Of a stretch of 51,577 bases of DNA, positions 1 to 10,869 are shown piece by piece. The stretch lies in contig MU129197.1 in assembly GCA_014904985.1 (NCBI GenBank), positions 3,754-55,330 on the forward strand, in the 5' to 3' direction. Each line of letters begins with the position of its first letter. Position 1 is the first letter of the stretch. The stretch comes from Hydnum rufescens UP504. Its lineage: Eukaryota; Basidiomycota; Agaricomycetes; Cantharellales; Hydnaceae. A program made the translations under genes and the position numbers. The notes beneath the pieces were generated by a model. It was not told the DNA's origin, ran no database searches, and saw nothing but the letters and a program-made list of their open reading frames with translations.

Positions 1-122
1 CCGCAAATGACAACGCCCCCGCAAAATGAAAGCCACAAACGCACCCTGCCAAAAGAACAATCACCAAACAAAACCCAGGAATGAGGATGCATGACACAGG
101 ACCATGGAACCCCCCAGACAAA

Positions 123-1425
123 CCACACACCCGCCGAAGCGGGTGTGTGGTAATCTTAAGATAAGTTTTTATTGCACCAAAGGAGCAGTGTACGCTGCTC
201 CTTTCGTGTAGGTTTTTCTTTCTTTTTTACTAACATATTATTCATTTTTTATTATAGTTTCTAGGTTAACAAGTCCAGTGCCCGACAACCCCCAAACCCA
301 CCTGAGCCCCTGTACGAAAACCTGATAGAGGAAGGCACGCGACCGCGGTACGAATGAGTACCACACCGCTTCGGCGGGTGTGGTACTACAAGGTAAGTAA
401 AGCTGTACACCCCAACAGCGCAAAAAGAGCAGCGAATGCTGTCTTTGTGCCAGTTTTAATTTTCTAACTAATACATCTATCATTCTAGGCTCTCAGCTTT
501 AAATGAAGACCCTGTGAAAGGGAACTGCCCCCCCCCCTGAAACGATAACCCTGCCAAAACCCATGACGATGACATGCCGAATGAAGACACGAAACAACGC
601 ATGAACCACACATCTGCTACTGGCGGGTGTGTGGTTCTATACAAGGTAAGTAACCTCGATGTACCCACAATGGCATAAAAAGAGCAGCAGATGCTGCTCT
701 TTTTACGCTGGTTTTAATTTTTACTAACACATTATTTATTATTCTAGGTACTGCCTTACACAAACACCAAAATGAAGACCTGCCAAAGGAACCCCCCCCA
801 GGGAATGACAACGCCCCCGCCACACGGAAACCAACAATGTGACCCACCAAACAGAGTGCCAAACGAAACCGCCGAACCGAGGAGTGAAACCAGGCCAGAC
901 CACACACCGCTACCGCAGGTGTGCCCACCCCAACAGACACTAGGGACCAGTCCAAACGACCAGCCCAACGGTGAACCGCCAAGCCATGGCCCCCTTCCCT
1001 TGAAATGGCCAGCGACGAGCCGCCGAGTCCGATGAAGAAGCGGAAGGCACCACACACCCACTTAGGCCAGGTGTGTGGTGCTACTAGGTTGTTTTTTTTT
1101 TTTAAATTTCTACAGACAGTGCCACACTCGCTTGAGCGGTGTGGTGCGTACTTAGTTTTTTTTAAGTTTCTACAGATGGTACCACACACCCAGCCCAAGC
1201 TGGTGTGTGCTACTAAGTAGTTTTTTTATTTTTTATTTTTATTTTATTTTTAAGGACAGTACCACACACCCACCCATGTGGGTGTGTGGTGCTACTAAGT
1301 AGTTTTGTTATTTTTTATTTTTAAGGACAGTACCACACACCCACCCATGCAGGTGTGTGGTGCTACTAAGTAGTTTTTTTATTTTATTTCTACGGATGGT
1401 ACCACACCCACCCAAGCAGGTGTGG
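123..1425 (+). ncRNA. Hairpin/intron array of element 1 (3 introns visible)
   Basis: Exon-end stems lie at 123-150 (loop CGAA), about 360-384 (UUCG loop, one bulge), 606-635 and about 1056-1080, with further degenerate copies at about 1122-1145, 1180-1207, 1263-1289, 1333-1359 and 1411-1426. Introns 393-488 and 646-747 run GTAAGT to TTCTAG with CTAATA or ACTAACA upstream. The first (161-264) has ATAAGT in place of GTAAGT. Intron stems are at 178-213, 420-452 (imperfect) and 672-706. Exons are rich in A and C on the + strand and lack a sustained frame. The last units have shrunk to hairpin plus a T-rich spacer of about 40-50 nt. I infer a spliced structured RNA; no transcription evidence is available. 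Confidence 0.55.
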
Positions 1426-1437
1426 TATTTTTTTACT

Positions 1438-1475
1438 AATTGAATTTTTAAATAAATAAATAAATAAATAAGTCC
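1438..1475 (+). terminator. Poly(A)-signal-like AAAT tract closing array 1
   Basis: A run of AAAT repeats gives overlapping AATAAA hexamers right after the last hairpin. The same tract closes the right arrays of elements 2 and 3, and TTTA/TTAT tracts mirror it at the left arrays. The position suits cleavage and polyadenylation of the array transcript. The function is inferred. Confidence 0.4.
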
Positions 1476-1822
1476 TAATTGGGCGAGTGCTCAACATGCA
1501 AATGGGTAACCAGAAAGCCCACCTAGGCAGGCCTCAAATATATGTATAATAAGTGATAATAAATAAATAATTATAAATGGAACACTATTATCACTGATAA
1601 GTCCATATGGCTGCTGTCCTGCAAGTCTGAGATCTCTAAGTCCAGTTTCAGCCAATTTTCGGCAATTTTCGGCCAATTTTCGGCCATTTTGGCCAATTCT
1701 GGCTAGAAGGTGCAGGCCATAAAATGGCATTTCGGCCAGAATAGTGATGGACTACTTAGGTACCATTATCTGCCCAAAAGTTGGTACCCAACTAGGTAGG
1801 CTTAGATGGACTGACCAAGGTG

Positions 1823-3170
1823 TCCAGACGTGTTCTCCAAAGACTCCTTGACCAACTCCCACCCGGAAGCCATGGACCACACATTGAGTTCCAAGAAGGA
1901 ACTCAGCTACCTCTCCTGCCAAACTGTTCCCGCTGTCCCCAGGTGAACAGAAAGAACTTGACAACTTCCTGAAGGAGAATCTCGCTTCCAGTGATCCGCC
2001 GTCAAAGTCTCCAATGGCTGCTCCAGTGTTCTTGTGAAGAAAAAGGATGCAGGGTTCCACCTAGTCCAGGACTACCAGAAACTCAACGACATCACGGTTA
2101 AGAACGCATACCCCTTACCCCTGATCTCTGATGTCATCATCAACTCCGTGGAGCCAAAGTGTTCAGGAAACTTGACCTCGGTGGGATTCCAGAACATCCA
2201 GATGGCAGAAGGAGACGAATGGAAAGCAGCATTCCGGATGAACTGAGGACTGTTCAACCATTGGTAATGTTCTTCAGACTTTGCAACTCCCCCGGGACGT
2301 TCCAGACATGATCAATGACGTCCTCAGGGAATGGATCGACAATGGAGTATGCATTGTGTACCTGGATGACATTTATGCTTTGCCAAGACTTGAGAAGAGT
2401 ATGTCTGAGGAGTCTGAGGCAGCCTACAGACCTCCAGGAAAACAAACTCTTCCTGAAACCGGAGAAGTGTGAGTCTTCTGAGATCGGATCGAATACCTGG
2501 GGATGATATTCACGCCGGACCATGTGGAGATGGACCCTGTCAAAGTCAGAGGCGTAATGGACTGGCTGGAGCCAAAAACCTGAAAGAACACAGTCATTCT
2601 TAGGGTTCATTAACTTCTACTGACGATTCATTCAGGATTTCGCCAAAGTTGCAGACCTCTAAATGACCTCACCTGGAAAGACACACCCTTCCAGTGGACC
2701 AATGCAGAACGTAACGCCTTCCTCAAACTGAAAGCCCTCATCACCTCCGCACTGATCCTGGTGTTTCCTCTGAGTTGGATGCTTTGAGTGGAAGCAGACG
2801 CCTCCGGGTATGCAATGGGAGCTGTACTCTCCCAACTCCAAGATGACGGGAAGTGCACCCTGTGGGCTTCTTTGTCAAAAAGCTTATCGAGGCGAGAGAA
2901 ACTACGACATCTACAACAAGAACTCTTAGCCATCATCCAGGCCTTAGAAGCTTGGAGACACTACCTCGAAGGTTCCCCTCACTTGGTTGAGATCTTGATG
3001 GACCACCAGAACCTCCAGTACTTCTGGTCTGCCCAGAAGTTGAACCAGAGGCAAGCCCAGTGGAGCATATTCCTCTCTCAGTTCAACTTCACCCTCCAAC
3101 ACCGTTCCGGGACACAATCCGGAAGCCTGACGCCCTCTCACGCCGGTCAGACCATCCACATGGGACTCTG
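1823..3170 (+). pseudogene. Gypsy reverse transcriptase and RNase H remnant
   Basis: The reading starts in the protease-RT linker, where DVFSKDS-like residues are readable just after 1823. RT blocks follow: LVQDYQKLND near 2070, the substrate-binding segment near 2190-2240, and the catalytic YLDD motif near 2360 (GVCIVYLDDI). The conserved FLKPEKCE follows near 2445-2470. RNase H starts near 2788 with EADASGYAMGAVLSQ and continues with a clear E-L-L-A block and DHQNLQYF near 3000. The frame changes several times (about 2150, 2246, 2400, 2510, 2780), so no full protein can be made. In an active element this enzyme copies the RNA genome into DNA. Confidence 0.85.
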
Positions 3171-3399
3171 ACAATTCCAATGTGGTGCTCCTGAAACCGC
3201 TGCCTTCCAGACACGGGCCACCGACTCCCCGGAGGTCGTCACAGTCGAAGGGCCCAGCTGGAGCCTGATGGCACGGATTAAAAGGGCAACGGAGATTGAT
3301 GATAAAGTGGTCCAGATCGTTAAGGAGCTGAATGGGGATGGACTGAAGACACACCTCAAGGATTGAGAACTCCATGGCTCCACGGTTCTCTACTGAGGC

Positions 3400-4801
3400 T
3401 GCGTATATGTCCTGTTGGACCCAAAACTCCGTCATGACCTTGTGCACGAGCACCATGATACTCCAACCACGGGTCACCCGGACAGTGGAAGACGTATGAG
3501 CTGGTGTCCTGCCACTACTGGTGGCCGGGGATGTCTCGATACATTGCGACCTATGTCTCTGCCTGTGACACTTGCAACCGGACGAAAACCTTCCCCTCCA
3601 AGCGTCCGGAACACTCCACCCCAACCCTGTGCCGGACCATTGATGGCAGGTCATATCCGTGGACATGATCATGGAACTCCCGGAATCACATGGATTTGAC
3701 AGCATGATGATTGTCATTGATCAATTATCCAAACAAATCCATGCAATGCCCACGACCACCACAGTTGATTCCGCCGGGGTCGCCTGTCTGTTCCGAGGCA
3801 ACGTGTGGAGACATCACGGCCTTCCGGAAACCATTATCAGCGACTGAGGCACCACCATCACTTCCAAGTTCATGAAGGAGCTGAACTCACTCCTTGGTGT
3901 TAAGGCGAATTTCTTGACAGCATTCCACCCCCAGACGGATGGACAGATGGAGCGTGTCAACCAGGAAATTGAGCAATACCTCCGGATCTTTGTTAACCAC
4001 CAGCAGAATGACTGGGCAGAATGGCTCCCTATTGCGGAATTCGCATATAACAACCGGGTGCACTCCTCTACACACCAGACCCTGTTCCGGCTGGACTCCA
4101 GACAGGACCCTCGCCTTGGCACTGAACCAGTCCATGCCGGGACAATTGAAGCCACCTCGGACTTCATCACTTGGATGCGGAAGGCTATGGACCAAGCCCA
4201 GGCTGCCTTACGGAGGGCTGCAGAAGACATGGCATGCTTCTATGATGCCCACTGCATGGACGCTCTGGAATACACAATTGGTGACCAAGTTTGGCTAGAT
4301 GCACATGACATCCCCACCAACTGCCCCACCAAAAAACTCTCCAACAAATGGCTTGGACCCTATAAGGTTGATAAAGTCATCTCCCGCTCTGCCATCTGTC
4401 TCAAACTCCCTGCCTCCATGCGTATCCACCCAGTGTTCCATGTGTCTAAACTCCGCCCCTTCCGACCGGACCCGATTGCAGAGTGCACAGCTCACCCCCC
4501 ACCACCCCCAATCTTACAAGGAGGTGAAGAGGAGTATGAAGTCAAGCAAATTGAGAATTCCAGGTATTTCTGCCGGAAACTCCAGTACCTAGTGAAGTGG
4601 AAAGGGTACCTGGCTTCTGACAATGAGTGGGTCCCCAAAGCCAACCTGGAAAACGCCCCGGAGGCTGTTCAGGAATTCCACCAGACTCATCCAGAGGCCC
4701 CGAGATGCATTAATGCCGTGGAGTTCGCATCCATACCATTCAGGACCACCCAGTTCCTCACGGAATCTCCGATGGACCTCCCGGACTGGTTGAGGCATTG
4801 A
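3400..4801 (+). pseudogene. Gypsy integrase with GPY/F module and chromodomain
   Basis: An H-H/C-C zinc region is recognisable near 3440-3570 (LVHEHHDTPTTGHP, then CDTCNRTKTFPSK in another frame). The catalytic core follows: first Asp near 3660, second Asp in ETIISD at about 3840, directly followed by a TGA stop, and the Glu in DGQMERVNQE near 3950. The last 309 residues (3872-4801) are open. They carry a GPY/F module (KWLGPYKV, HPVFHVSKLRP, near 4345-4460) and a chromodomain with YEVKQI, YLVKWKGY and NEWVP near 4535-4640. The chromodomain normally binds modified histone tails and steers integration into heterochromatin. The stop after the second catalytic Asp makes this copy inactive. Confidence 0.88.
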
Positions 4802-4822
4802 CAGATTCAAGGAACAACGTAT

Positions 4823-5303
4823 TTACAATGAGGAACAAAAAAAAAAGGAGGAAAAGGAAAAAGGGAGGAGTGGAGGACGGAACAACAACTCGGACCACTC
4901 ATCGCCCTCGCTCTCATCATCATTGTCTTCATCGTCCATGTCATCGTCCTCATCATCAACATCACCGTTCCCACCCTCGCTGTCCGTTATGTTGATGGGC
5001 TCCTCAGTACATTGACCCTTGATCCCGCATCCGGACGACAGACCCCCACTGGAGGCCAGCTCGACCGTTCCAGACCTGATCCCATCCACTCCGGACTTGG
5101 GACTGAAGGACAAGAAACCACCTGGCAAGGGACCAGGTGCTGAGCGATGGCCTGGAGAGAGTCTTGCATCTCCCCCACCGACAACGCCATCTCCTCCGCA
5201 GCCCAGGCCTGCTTCTCCAACGCCTCGGCCAACCGTTTGTGCGCAAGCGCACTTTGCTCCGCGGCTACCACCAGTCGGAGCTGGACGTCTGCTGCAGGAG
5301 CAC
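4823..5303 (-). pseudogene. Gypsy 3'-region antisense ORF, C-terminal part
   Basis: On the - strand, opposite the region after pol, there is a coiled-coil stretch (ALAHKRLAEALEKQAWAAEE, about 5250-5180) and farther on, in another frame, a strongly acidic tail of Asp/Glu runs (about 4995-4880). Insertion of element 2 cuts it at 5303. Joined to 10687-10838, its frame continues upstream into a segment with a C-x2-C pair. Antisense ORFs with a Cys motif and coiled coil at this place occur, to my recollection, in other basidiomycete gypsy elements; their role is unknown. It could be an accessory protein or accidental coding potential of a repetitive 3' region. Confidence 0.5.
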
Positions 5304-5323
5304 CAGGCTGATCAGTCAAATTG

Positions 5324-5373
5324 GGACCTAATTAGGTACCATTTTCGGGCAGAAAATGGTACCTAATAGGTCC
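5324..5373. repeat. Left inner terminal box of element 2 (self-palindromic)
   Basis: GGACCTAATTAGGTACCATTTTC and its reverse complement flank a short GGGCAG centre. The same box, inverted and diverged, is at 10606-10658 and near 1748-1798. Each element end could therefore fold back on itself as well as pair with the opposite end. Confidence 0.75.
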
Positions 5374-5753
5374 CCAGACAGTATGGCCGAAATTCGGCCA
5401 AAATATGGCCATTCCGATTCATTTCAGCCAATCCATGGCTGTGCTAGATTATTTATTTATTTATTATTATTATTACTACTATAATTATATACATATTATG
5501 CTATATATATATTATCCCCCCCCTGGGGTCTGCCACCACAGGGGGGGCATGGTTCCTGCTGGTCATGCACCTGCATATAGCCACCACACCCGCTGCAGCG
5601 GGTGGGGTTCATTTGCCCCAGTTGGGGCTGGTTCCATTTGGGCGCTCCCTCAAGGGAGCAGGTTTTCGTTCGCAGGGGCTCATTCGCGGTTTTCGTTCCC
5701 AGCATGTCATTTGGTGGGTTCAGAGGGGGTTCGTGCGGATTCTGGTCAAGGAT

Positions 5754-7058
5754 CTATAGAAATAAGGAATTCAAAGTTAGTACAACATTAATGCAACGCA
5801 AAAAGAGCAGCTTATGCTGCTCTTTTTGCGCCACAAGACTAAGAAATAAAAAAAACATAACACATACCTTGTACCCGTGCATGCTGGCTCGTCCATATGC
5901 TGGCTTGTATGCACGGCGGTTCATACGGGTCCCCCATCATTTGGGGGTCAATAGGTGGGGTTACGGGGGGTTCTTTATCGGTATTCGTTTGTGAGGGCAG
6001 TTGAAACCTACAAAATATTATTTTTAAATTAGTTAGGAAATAAGGGCCACGCAAAAAGAGCAGCTTTCGCTGCTCTTTTTGCATGGCTGTAGCTAGTGAG
6101 GGGGCGGGGACTTACCTTATATAGAACCACACACCCGCCATGGCGGGTGTGTGATTCCGGGCCCTTATTTGGCGCGGCACCATATGTCGCGTTGTTGGCG
6201 CGTTGCCGTGTCATGTTGCCGTGTCGTGTTGCTGTGTACCATGTTGTTCGTCGTTTCGCAGGTTATTGTCATGCATTGGGCGGGCCCCAATCTAGAATAA
6301 AGCATGTCAGTAAAAAAAAATTCTAAAGCAGCGCAAAAAGAGCAGCTTACGCTGCTCTTTTTGCACCACAAGCATAAAGAATAAAAAATAAAAACATGAA
6401 CCTTACCTTGTAGTACCCACACCTGCTGCTGCAGGTGTGGGGTACTGGGGCCATACTCCAGCTCATGGGTGTGGCAGTTCGTACAGGGCCCGTTGTTCAG
6501 GTGTCGATGGGTGGGGTTACAGGGGTTCTCGCATGGGTATTCGTTCGTGCAGAAAGCAATGACCTAGAATATAAGATTGTCTGTTAGTTAAGAGTTAAAG
6601 ACCATGCAAAAAGAGCAGCTTTTGCTGCTCTTTTTGTGTGCCTGTAGTTACTGGGGGGGGGACTCACATTATATAGTACCACACACCCACTGTGGCGGGT
6701 GTGTGGTTCCTGGGGGCCTCATTTGGCGCGGTCGCGTCCTTGTTTGGCGTGTTGCCATAGGTCACGTTGCCATGTGTTGCATTACTGTATATCGCGTCTT
6801 CGTTTGGCGCATTGCCATTTGGCACGTTGCCATATCACACTGTCATGTGTTGCATTTCTGTATCATGTTGCCGGATGTCGTGTTGCTGTGTCGCGTTTCC
6901 ATATGTCGCATGGCTGTTTGGGCTCTCGTCATGCGTTGGACGAGGCCTCAATCTAAAATAAATAAAGAGACATTAGTAAAATGTTCCAAAGCAACGCAAA
7001 AAGAGCAGCTTTCGCTGCTCTTTTTGTGCTGGTGTATCTACTAGAACAAACACTCACC
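5754..7058 (-). ncRNA. Left array of element 2 (5 introns, - strand)
   Basis: Read on the - strand, introns are 7057-6953, 6667-6564, 6406-6292, 6115-6008 and 5867-5754 (104-115 nt). Donors are GTGAGT, GTGAGT, GTAAGG, GTAAGT and GTATGT; all end in TAG after a CTAAC/CTAAT-like branch. Intron stems with four-base loops (GAAA, AAAA, GTAA, GAAA on the - strand for the first four) lie near 6994-7029, 6605-6640, 6331-6363, 6053-6083 and 5793-5830. Exon stems sit just before each donor (for example 6124-6153, 6680-6707, 7064-7093). Exons are A/C-rich on the - strand, with degenerate GGCAACRYGRC-type words. Stops occur in all frames and exon lengths vary, so a structured non-coding RNA is more likely than a protein. 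Confidence 0.6.
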
Positions 7059-7236
7059 TTGTGACCACACACCCACAGCAGTGGGTGCGTGGTTGTGCGG
7101 TGGCCTTTTTGGGCGGTTGCTTGTTGTGGTTGCGGAGATAGGAAGCAAGATGCAGATTCAACACCAGCAATTGCCAATACTCAAGAAGCGCCCAAGCGCT
7201 GGCCCTGGGAGCACAGTACACAATAGCACCAAGCAT
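7054..7236 (-). CDS. Leader ORF, left side of element 2
   Basis: A 60-residue ORF starting MLGAIVYCAP and containing WALLEYWQL lies just outside the TATA-like box of the left palindrome arm and runs to the first donor. Three relatives occur at the same position on the other arms (7725, 12629, 13114) and share MLxI, CxxS, WALLEY and LN, then diverge. The first part lies within the palindrome, so similarity to the right copy follows from the inverted repeat, but similarity to element 3 needs another explanation. It may be a short peptide or an upstream ORF of the array transcript. Confidence 0.3.
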   Translation of the reverse strand: MLGAIVYCAPRASAWALLEYWQLLVLNLHLASYLRNHNKQPPKKATAQPRTHCCGCVVTR

Positions 7237-7400
7237 GTATATTTAAAATAAATACTATATAATACAAATTTGTCCAGGAAAACCTGAAGAAGACGATGGT
7301 AATGAGTCAGAGCTCAATAAGGCATGAGATAGCTAATTACAGAGTGGATTGGGCCACTTCTACGCATCAGAATTGGCCCAAATTTAAATATAGTAGTGTT

Positions 7401-7410
7401 ATATATACAC
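7401..7410 (-). promoter_or_regulatory. TATA-like box, left array
   Basis: TATATATACA in the left palindrome arm, about 170 bp upstream of the - strand leader ATG at 7236. Its mirror image serves the right array. Promoter role inferred from position and symmetry. Confidence 0.35.
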
Positions 7411-7550
7411 TCTATATGGGCAAGTGATTATCTCAGACGATCCTCGCATTTTTCAATTTTTCACACCTTCAATTCCCTATTTAGGGAATTGAAGGCGTGA
7501 AAAATTGAAAAATGTGAGGATTGTCCGAAATAATCAATCACCCATGTAGA

Positions 7551-7560
7551 GTGTATATAT
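7551..7560 (+). promoter_or_regulatory. TATA-like box, right array
   Basis: GTGTATATAT is the exact mirror of the box at 7401-7410 and lies about 165 bp upstream of the + strand leader ATG at 7725. Promoter role inferred. Confidence 0.35.
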
Positions 7561-7724
7561 AACACTACTATATTTAAATTTGGGCCAATTCTGATGCATA
7601 GAAGTGGCCCAATCCACTCTGCAATTTGCCGTCTCATGCCTTATTGGGCTCTGGCTCATTATCATTGCCTTCTTCAGGTTTTCCTGTACAAATATTTATT
7701 ATATAGTATTTATTTTAAATATAC

Positions 7725-7895
7725 ATGCTTGGTACTATTGTGTGCTGTGCTTGCAGTGCCAGCACTTGGGCGCTTCTTGAGTATCAGCAATTGCCGGCAT
7801 TGAATTCACAACTACACAGCCACACCCAGCAACAGAAATGCTATCACACGACCACGACACAACAGCAACAGCAACAGCAGCAGCAGCAACAGCAA

Positions 7896-7932
<37 letters not shown>

Positions 7933-7985
7933 AGCAGCAACAGCAGCAGCAGCAGCAGCAACAGCGCATGACCATGACTGCATGA
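7725..7985 (+). CDS. Leader ORF with long glutamine tract, right side of element 2
   Basis: The 86-codon ORF begins MLGTIVCCACSASTWALLEY, matching the three other leader ORFs, then enters an almost pure CAG/CAA run (about 7862-7967) that would encode over 30 glutamines, and ends MTMTA before the first exon stem. No other arm has the Gln tract; in element 3 the same place has CGA/ACG repeats. The tract is therefore recent and local. It could be a translated peptide or merely repeat expansion in a non-coding exon. Confidence 0.3.
7861..7967 (+). repeat. CAG/CAA trinucleotide tract
   Basis: About 35 triplets of CAG interrupted by CAA, in the first exon of the right array of element 2. It is followed by three ATGACCATGACTGC-type repeats (about 7967-8035). 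Confidence 0.95.
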
Positions 7986-8040
7986 CCATGACTGCATGAC
8001 CACAACCGCATGACCACAACCGCATGACCACGACCACAGG

Positions 8041-10336
8041 ACCACACACCCGCTGATGCGGGTGTGTCATAAGGTAATTTTTGTCTCAGTAAATACAATA
8101 GCGCAAAAGAGTAGCCAAGCTACTCTTTTTGTGCTACTGTGAATCTTTATACTAACATAGCCTTTATTACTCCAGATCAAAACCAACGACAGGCCGCCCA
8201 ATGAGTGGGCCCAGGAACCACACCCACTGCAGTGGGTGTGGTATATTTAAGGTGAGTCTCCTCCCCCCCTAATAGATGCAGCCGCGCAAAAAGAGCAGTG
8301 AAAGCTGCTCTTTTTGCATCACTTTTAATTCCTTAACTAATAATTCTTTATTCTAGGCTCTCACCCGAACCACACGCCAAATGAACCCTCCCCCCCCCAT
8401 CAGAAATGACAATGCACCCACCAATGGAGAGTTGCAAATGCACCCCGCAAAACGAAACCCAGAAACAAGGATGCACGACAGGGCCCAGGGACCCCAGACG
8501 AACCACACACCTGCTTCGGCGGGTGTGTGGTAATTTCAAGATAAGTATAATCGCACAAAGGGAGCAGCGTATGCTGCTCCTTCTGCGTGGCTTTATTTTT
8601 TTATTTTTTTCTGTTACTAACACATTATTCCTAGATTTTCACCTGCCTACAACCCCTGCCAACCCCCAGACCAAAACCGAATGCACGGTACAAACAAGTA
8701 CCACACACCCACTTTTGTGGGTGTGTGGTACAACAAGGTAAATTTTTGTTAAATTTCTATATGCACAGCAACACAAAAGGAGCAGCGCAAGCTGCTCCTT
8801 TTGCATCGCTTCGAATTTTTTTACTAACATCACTATCATTGTAGGATTCAAATCAAACCTCCCGAAACGACAACCCACCCCAATGGACACCCTTCCGTAT
8901 GCAAAACCAAGTACAAAGCACGTGACCGGGGTGCAAAATTGGTACCACACACCCGCTTCAGCGGGTGTGTGGTGATATTAGGTACGTCTCATCCCACTGG
9001 TGCCAAAAGAGCAGCAGAGCAGCAGAAGCTGCTCTTTTGGCACCTTTATTTTCTTTTTTTTTACTAATGGATTATTATTTGTTGTTCTAGGCTCCTTTCC
9101 TTTGTGAAAACCTGCCCGACGAGCACACGGGTGAGCCCCCAGTACGCGCAGCCACCCAAGCCCAAAGGGCCCACCCCCCGAAACGACGATTGATGAACCT
9201 GTGTACCACACACCCGCTTTGGTGGGTGTGTGGTATTATTAGGTACATCTAATTGCATCGGTGCCAAAAGAGCAGCAGAAGCTGCTCTTTTGGCACCTCT
9301 GTTTTCTTTTTTTACTAATGTACTATTATTTATTGTTCTAGGTTCCTTCCCCCCATGAAAACCCACCTGACGAGCACACGGGCGAGCCCCCAGTATGTGC
9401 AGCCACCCAAGCAGAGAGGGCCTGCCCCCCGAACATGGCGATCGACGAAACCGTGTACCACACACCCACTGCGGCGGGTGTGTGGTAATACCCTGTAAGT
9501 TTTCAATTACAAGACCTACAAAAGCACCAAAAGAGCAGCAGAAGCTGCTCTTTTGGTGCTTCCTTTGTTTTTTTTTAGAAAAATTAACATGTTATTTACT
9601 GATTGATCTAGGCCCTCTCCCAGCGCGAAAACCCCCGCACAACGCAACCCAATCCAAGAACCCGCGATCACGGTGCAAAAAACGAGTACCACACACCCGC
9701 TTCGGCAGGTGTGTGGTAATTTTAAGGTGAGTACAACCGCGCAAGAGGAGCAGCATAGGCTGCTCCTTTTGTGTGGCTTTTCTTGTTTTTTTTTTTACTT
9801 AACGTATTATTTATTATTTTAGTTTGTCATCTGGACCCAACACCCGCAACCCCGCCGAACGAACATGGGAGAACAATGACCCACCCGCCAAACGAATCCC
9901 GCGAACGGCAACAAGTCGAAACCACAATGCAAGCCTTGGACGAACCCCACACCCGCTGAAGTGGGTGTGGTGATCTTTAAGGTAAGTATATATGTACATG
10001 TCCGACTATGCAAAAGGAGCAGCAGGGGCTGCTCCTTTTGCCTGATTTTTCTTTTTTTAACTAACTTATTATTTATTATCATAGGTATTCTTCTGAACCC
10101 GCATCCCCCAACCAAAGCCACGACCCCACCGAGTGAAAACACACGACCATGGGTGAGGGGGAACCCCAACAGTGAAGCGCGAAATGACATCCCAGTACCA
10201 CACACCCGCCCAAGCGGGTGTGTGGTGCTACTAGATAGTGGTTATTTAATTTTTTGTTCTTTGATTTCTATGGACAGTACCACACACCCACTAGAGCAGG
10301 TGTGTGGTGCTACTAAGTAGTCTTTTTTTTGATTTC
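8041..10336 (+). ncRNA. Right array of element 2 (9 introns)
   Basis: Introns: 8074-8175, 8252-8356, 8541-8634, 8738-8844, 8982-9090, 9243-9341, 9495-9611, 9727-9822, 9982-10084, all 94-117 nt. Donors are GTAATT, GTGAGT, ATAAGT, GTAAAT, GTACGT, GTACAT, GTAAGT, GTGAGT, GTAAGT; acceptors are CAG or TAG after CTAAC-like branch sites. Every intron carries a stem with a four-base loop, and every exon ends in the GGGTGTG stem. Internal exon lengths (76, 184, 103, 137, 152, 153, 115, 159) do not share a phase, which argues against coding. After 10084 the units decay to hairpin plus T-run spacers. Confidence 0.6.
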
Positions 10337-10353
10337 TACAGAGTATGTGGTAT

Positions 10354-10384
10354 ACTTTTAAATAAATAAATAAATAAATAAATA
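10354..10384 (+). terminator. AAAT tract closing right array of element 2
   Basis: Repeated AAAT gives overlapping AATAAA hexamers directly after the last degenerate unit, as in the other two right arrays. Probable poly(A) signal. Confidence 0.4.
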
Positions 10385-10605
10385 ATAAGAATGAAACATG
10401 GGACTCCTGAATGAAACCCTGCTGACCTGGGGTAGCATAAGTATAATATAGTGATAATAAATAAATAATTATAAATGGAAGATATTATCCCCGATAAGCC
10501 CGTATGGCCTGCTGCAAGTCTGAGATTCTCTAAGTCCCAGTTTTGGCCAATTCTGGGCTAGGAGGTGAAATCATAAAAATGGCCATTTCGGCCGAAATAG
10601 TGATG

Positions 10606-10658
10606 GGACCTACTTAGGTACCATTATCTGCCCCGGAAGTGGTACCTAACTAGGTAGG
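10606..10658. repeat. Right inner terminal box of element 2
   Basis: It is the inverted, diverged counterpart of 5324-5373, again self-palindromic (GGACCTACTTAGGTACC ... GGTACCTAACTAGGTAGG). Confidence 0.7.
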
Positions 10659-10686
10659 CTTAGATGACTGACCAAGGTGGGAGCAC

Positions 10687-10838
10687 AAGCACGGCCCTGA
10701 CCCGTCGATGGCTCGGCTCCGGATGCCCCTTCATCGCCCAGCGTGCATCGAACCTTCGCCATGAAGCACAACTGGCACACCCACGTTCCCGGCTTGTCCT
10801 GGGGGGACACAAGAGATCTGGTGCTGAATGCAGTGGAC
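10687..10838 (-). pseudogene. Gypsy antisense ORF, middle part with C-x2-C
   Basis: This island between elements 2 and 3 reads on the - strand as part of the antisense ORF: a C-x2-C pair (WVCQLCF) followed by a Cys and a Gly/Ala/Ser-rich linker. With one copy of GGAGCAC kept, its frame runs directly into the coiled coil at 5303 and below. That continuity is the main evidence that the island is gypsy DNA separated by element 2. Confidence 0.5.
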
Positions 10839-10869
10839 GCACACAGTCAGCCTGGTCAGCCAATTATCA

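Larger units (their letters stand above)
1..1822 (+). mobile_element. Array element 1, right half only
   Basis: This is the right arm of the same element type seen complete at 5304-10679; the rest lies left of the window. It holds three intron-like units (161-264, 393-488, 646-747), then hairpins without clear introns between about 1055 and 1425, then an AAAT tract at 1450-1472, a subterminal zone with repeated TTTTCGGCCAA words (about 1645-1700), a palindromic terminal box (about 1748-1798) and the outer end GACTGACCAAGGTG. Homology to the right end of element 2 stops at 1822, where gypsy coding sequence begins, so I place the border there. Its left target-site copy is outside the window. 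Interpretation as a mobile element rests on the repeated structure and the target duplications of its relatives. Confidence 0.7.
7156..7805. repeat. Central palindrome of element 2 (650 bp)
   Basis: Positions x and 14961-x pair from 7156/7805 to the centre at 7480/7481, where CCCTAT meets TTAGGG. A handful of mismatches are visible, such as CTCTATATGG against CATGTAGAG near 7411. The arms carry mirrored TATATATACA boxes (7401-7410; 7551-7560) and the first codons of both leader ORFs. The same palindrome occurs in element 3 at 12545-13198. I infer a bidirectional promoter and possibly an origin or cruciform for mobility. Confidence 0.85.
5304..10679. mobile_element. Array element 2, complete, palindromic, divergent arrays
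   Basis: The copy is flanked by GGAGCAC (5297-5303 and 10680-10686), which I take as target duplication; extended to 9 bp it has two mismatches. Ends are inverted: an outer box (CAGGCTGATCAGTC left, CACCTTGGTCAGTC right) and an inner 50-bp palindromic box (5324-5373; 10606-10658) built of two GGTACC arms around CGGGCAG/CTGCCCC. Next come subterminal CGGCCAAAA words and AAAT tracts. Then a - strand array (5754-7058), the central palindrome (7156-7805) and a + strand array (8041-10336). No transposase or other long ORF is present, so it is non-autonomous or uses an unknown mechanism. Confidence 0.75.

Noticed and set aside
617..1198. 193-codon - strand ORF across array 1
   Set aside because: It reads through both stem types antisense to the splice signals, and equivalents are not kept in other arrays; a shadow of the repeats.
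7735..8098. Poly-Cys, poly-Leu and poly-Ala/Val ORFs on the - strand opposite the CAG tract
   Set aside because: All are frame shadows of one trinucleotide repeat.
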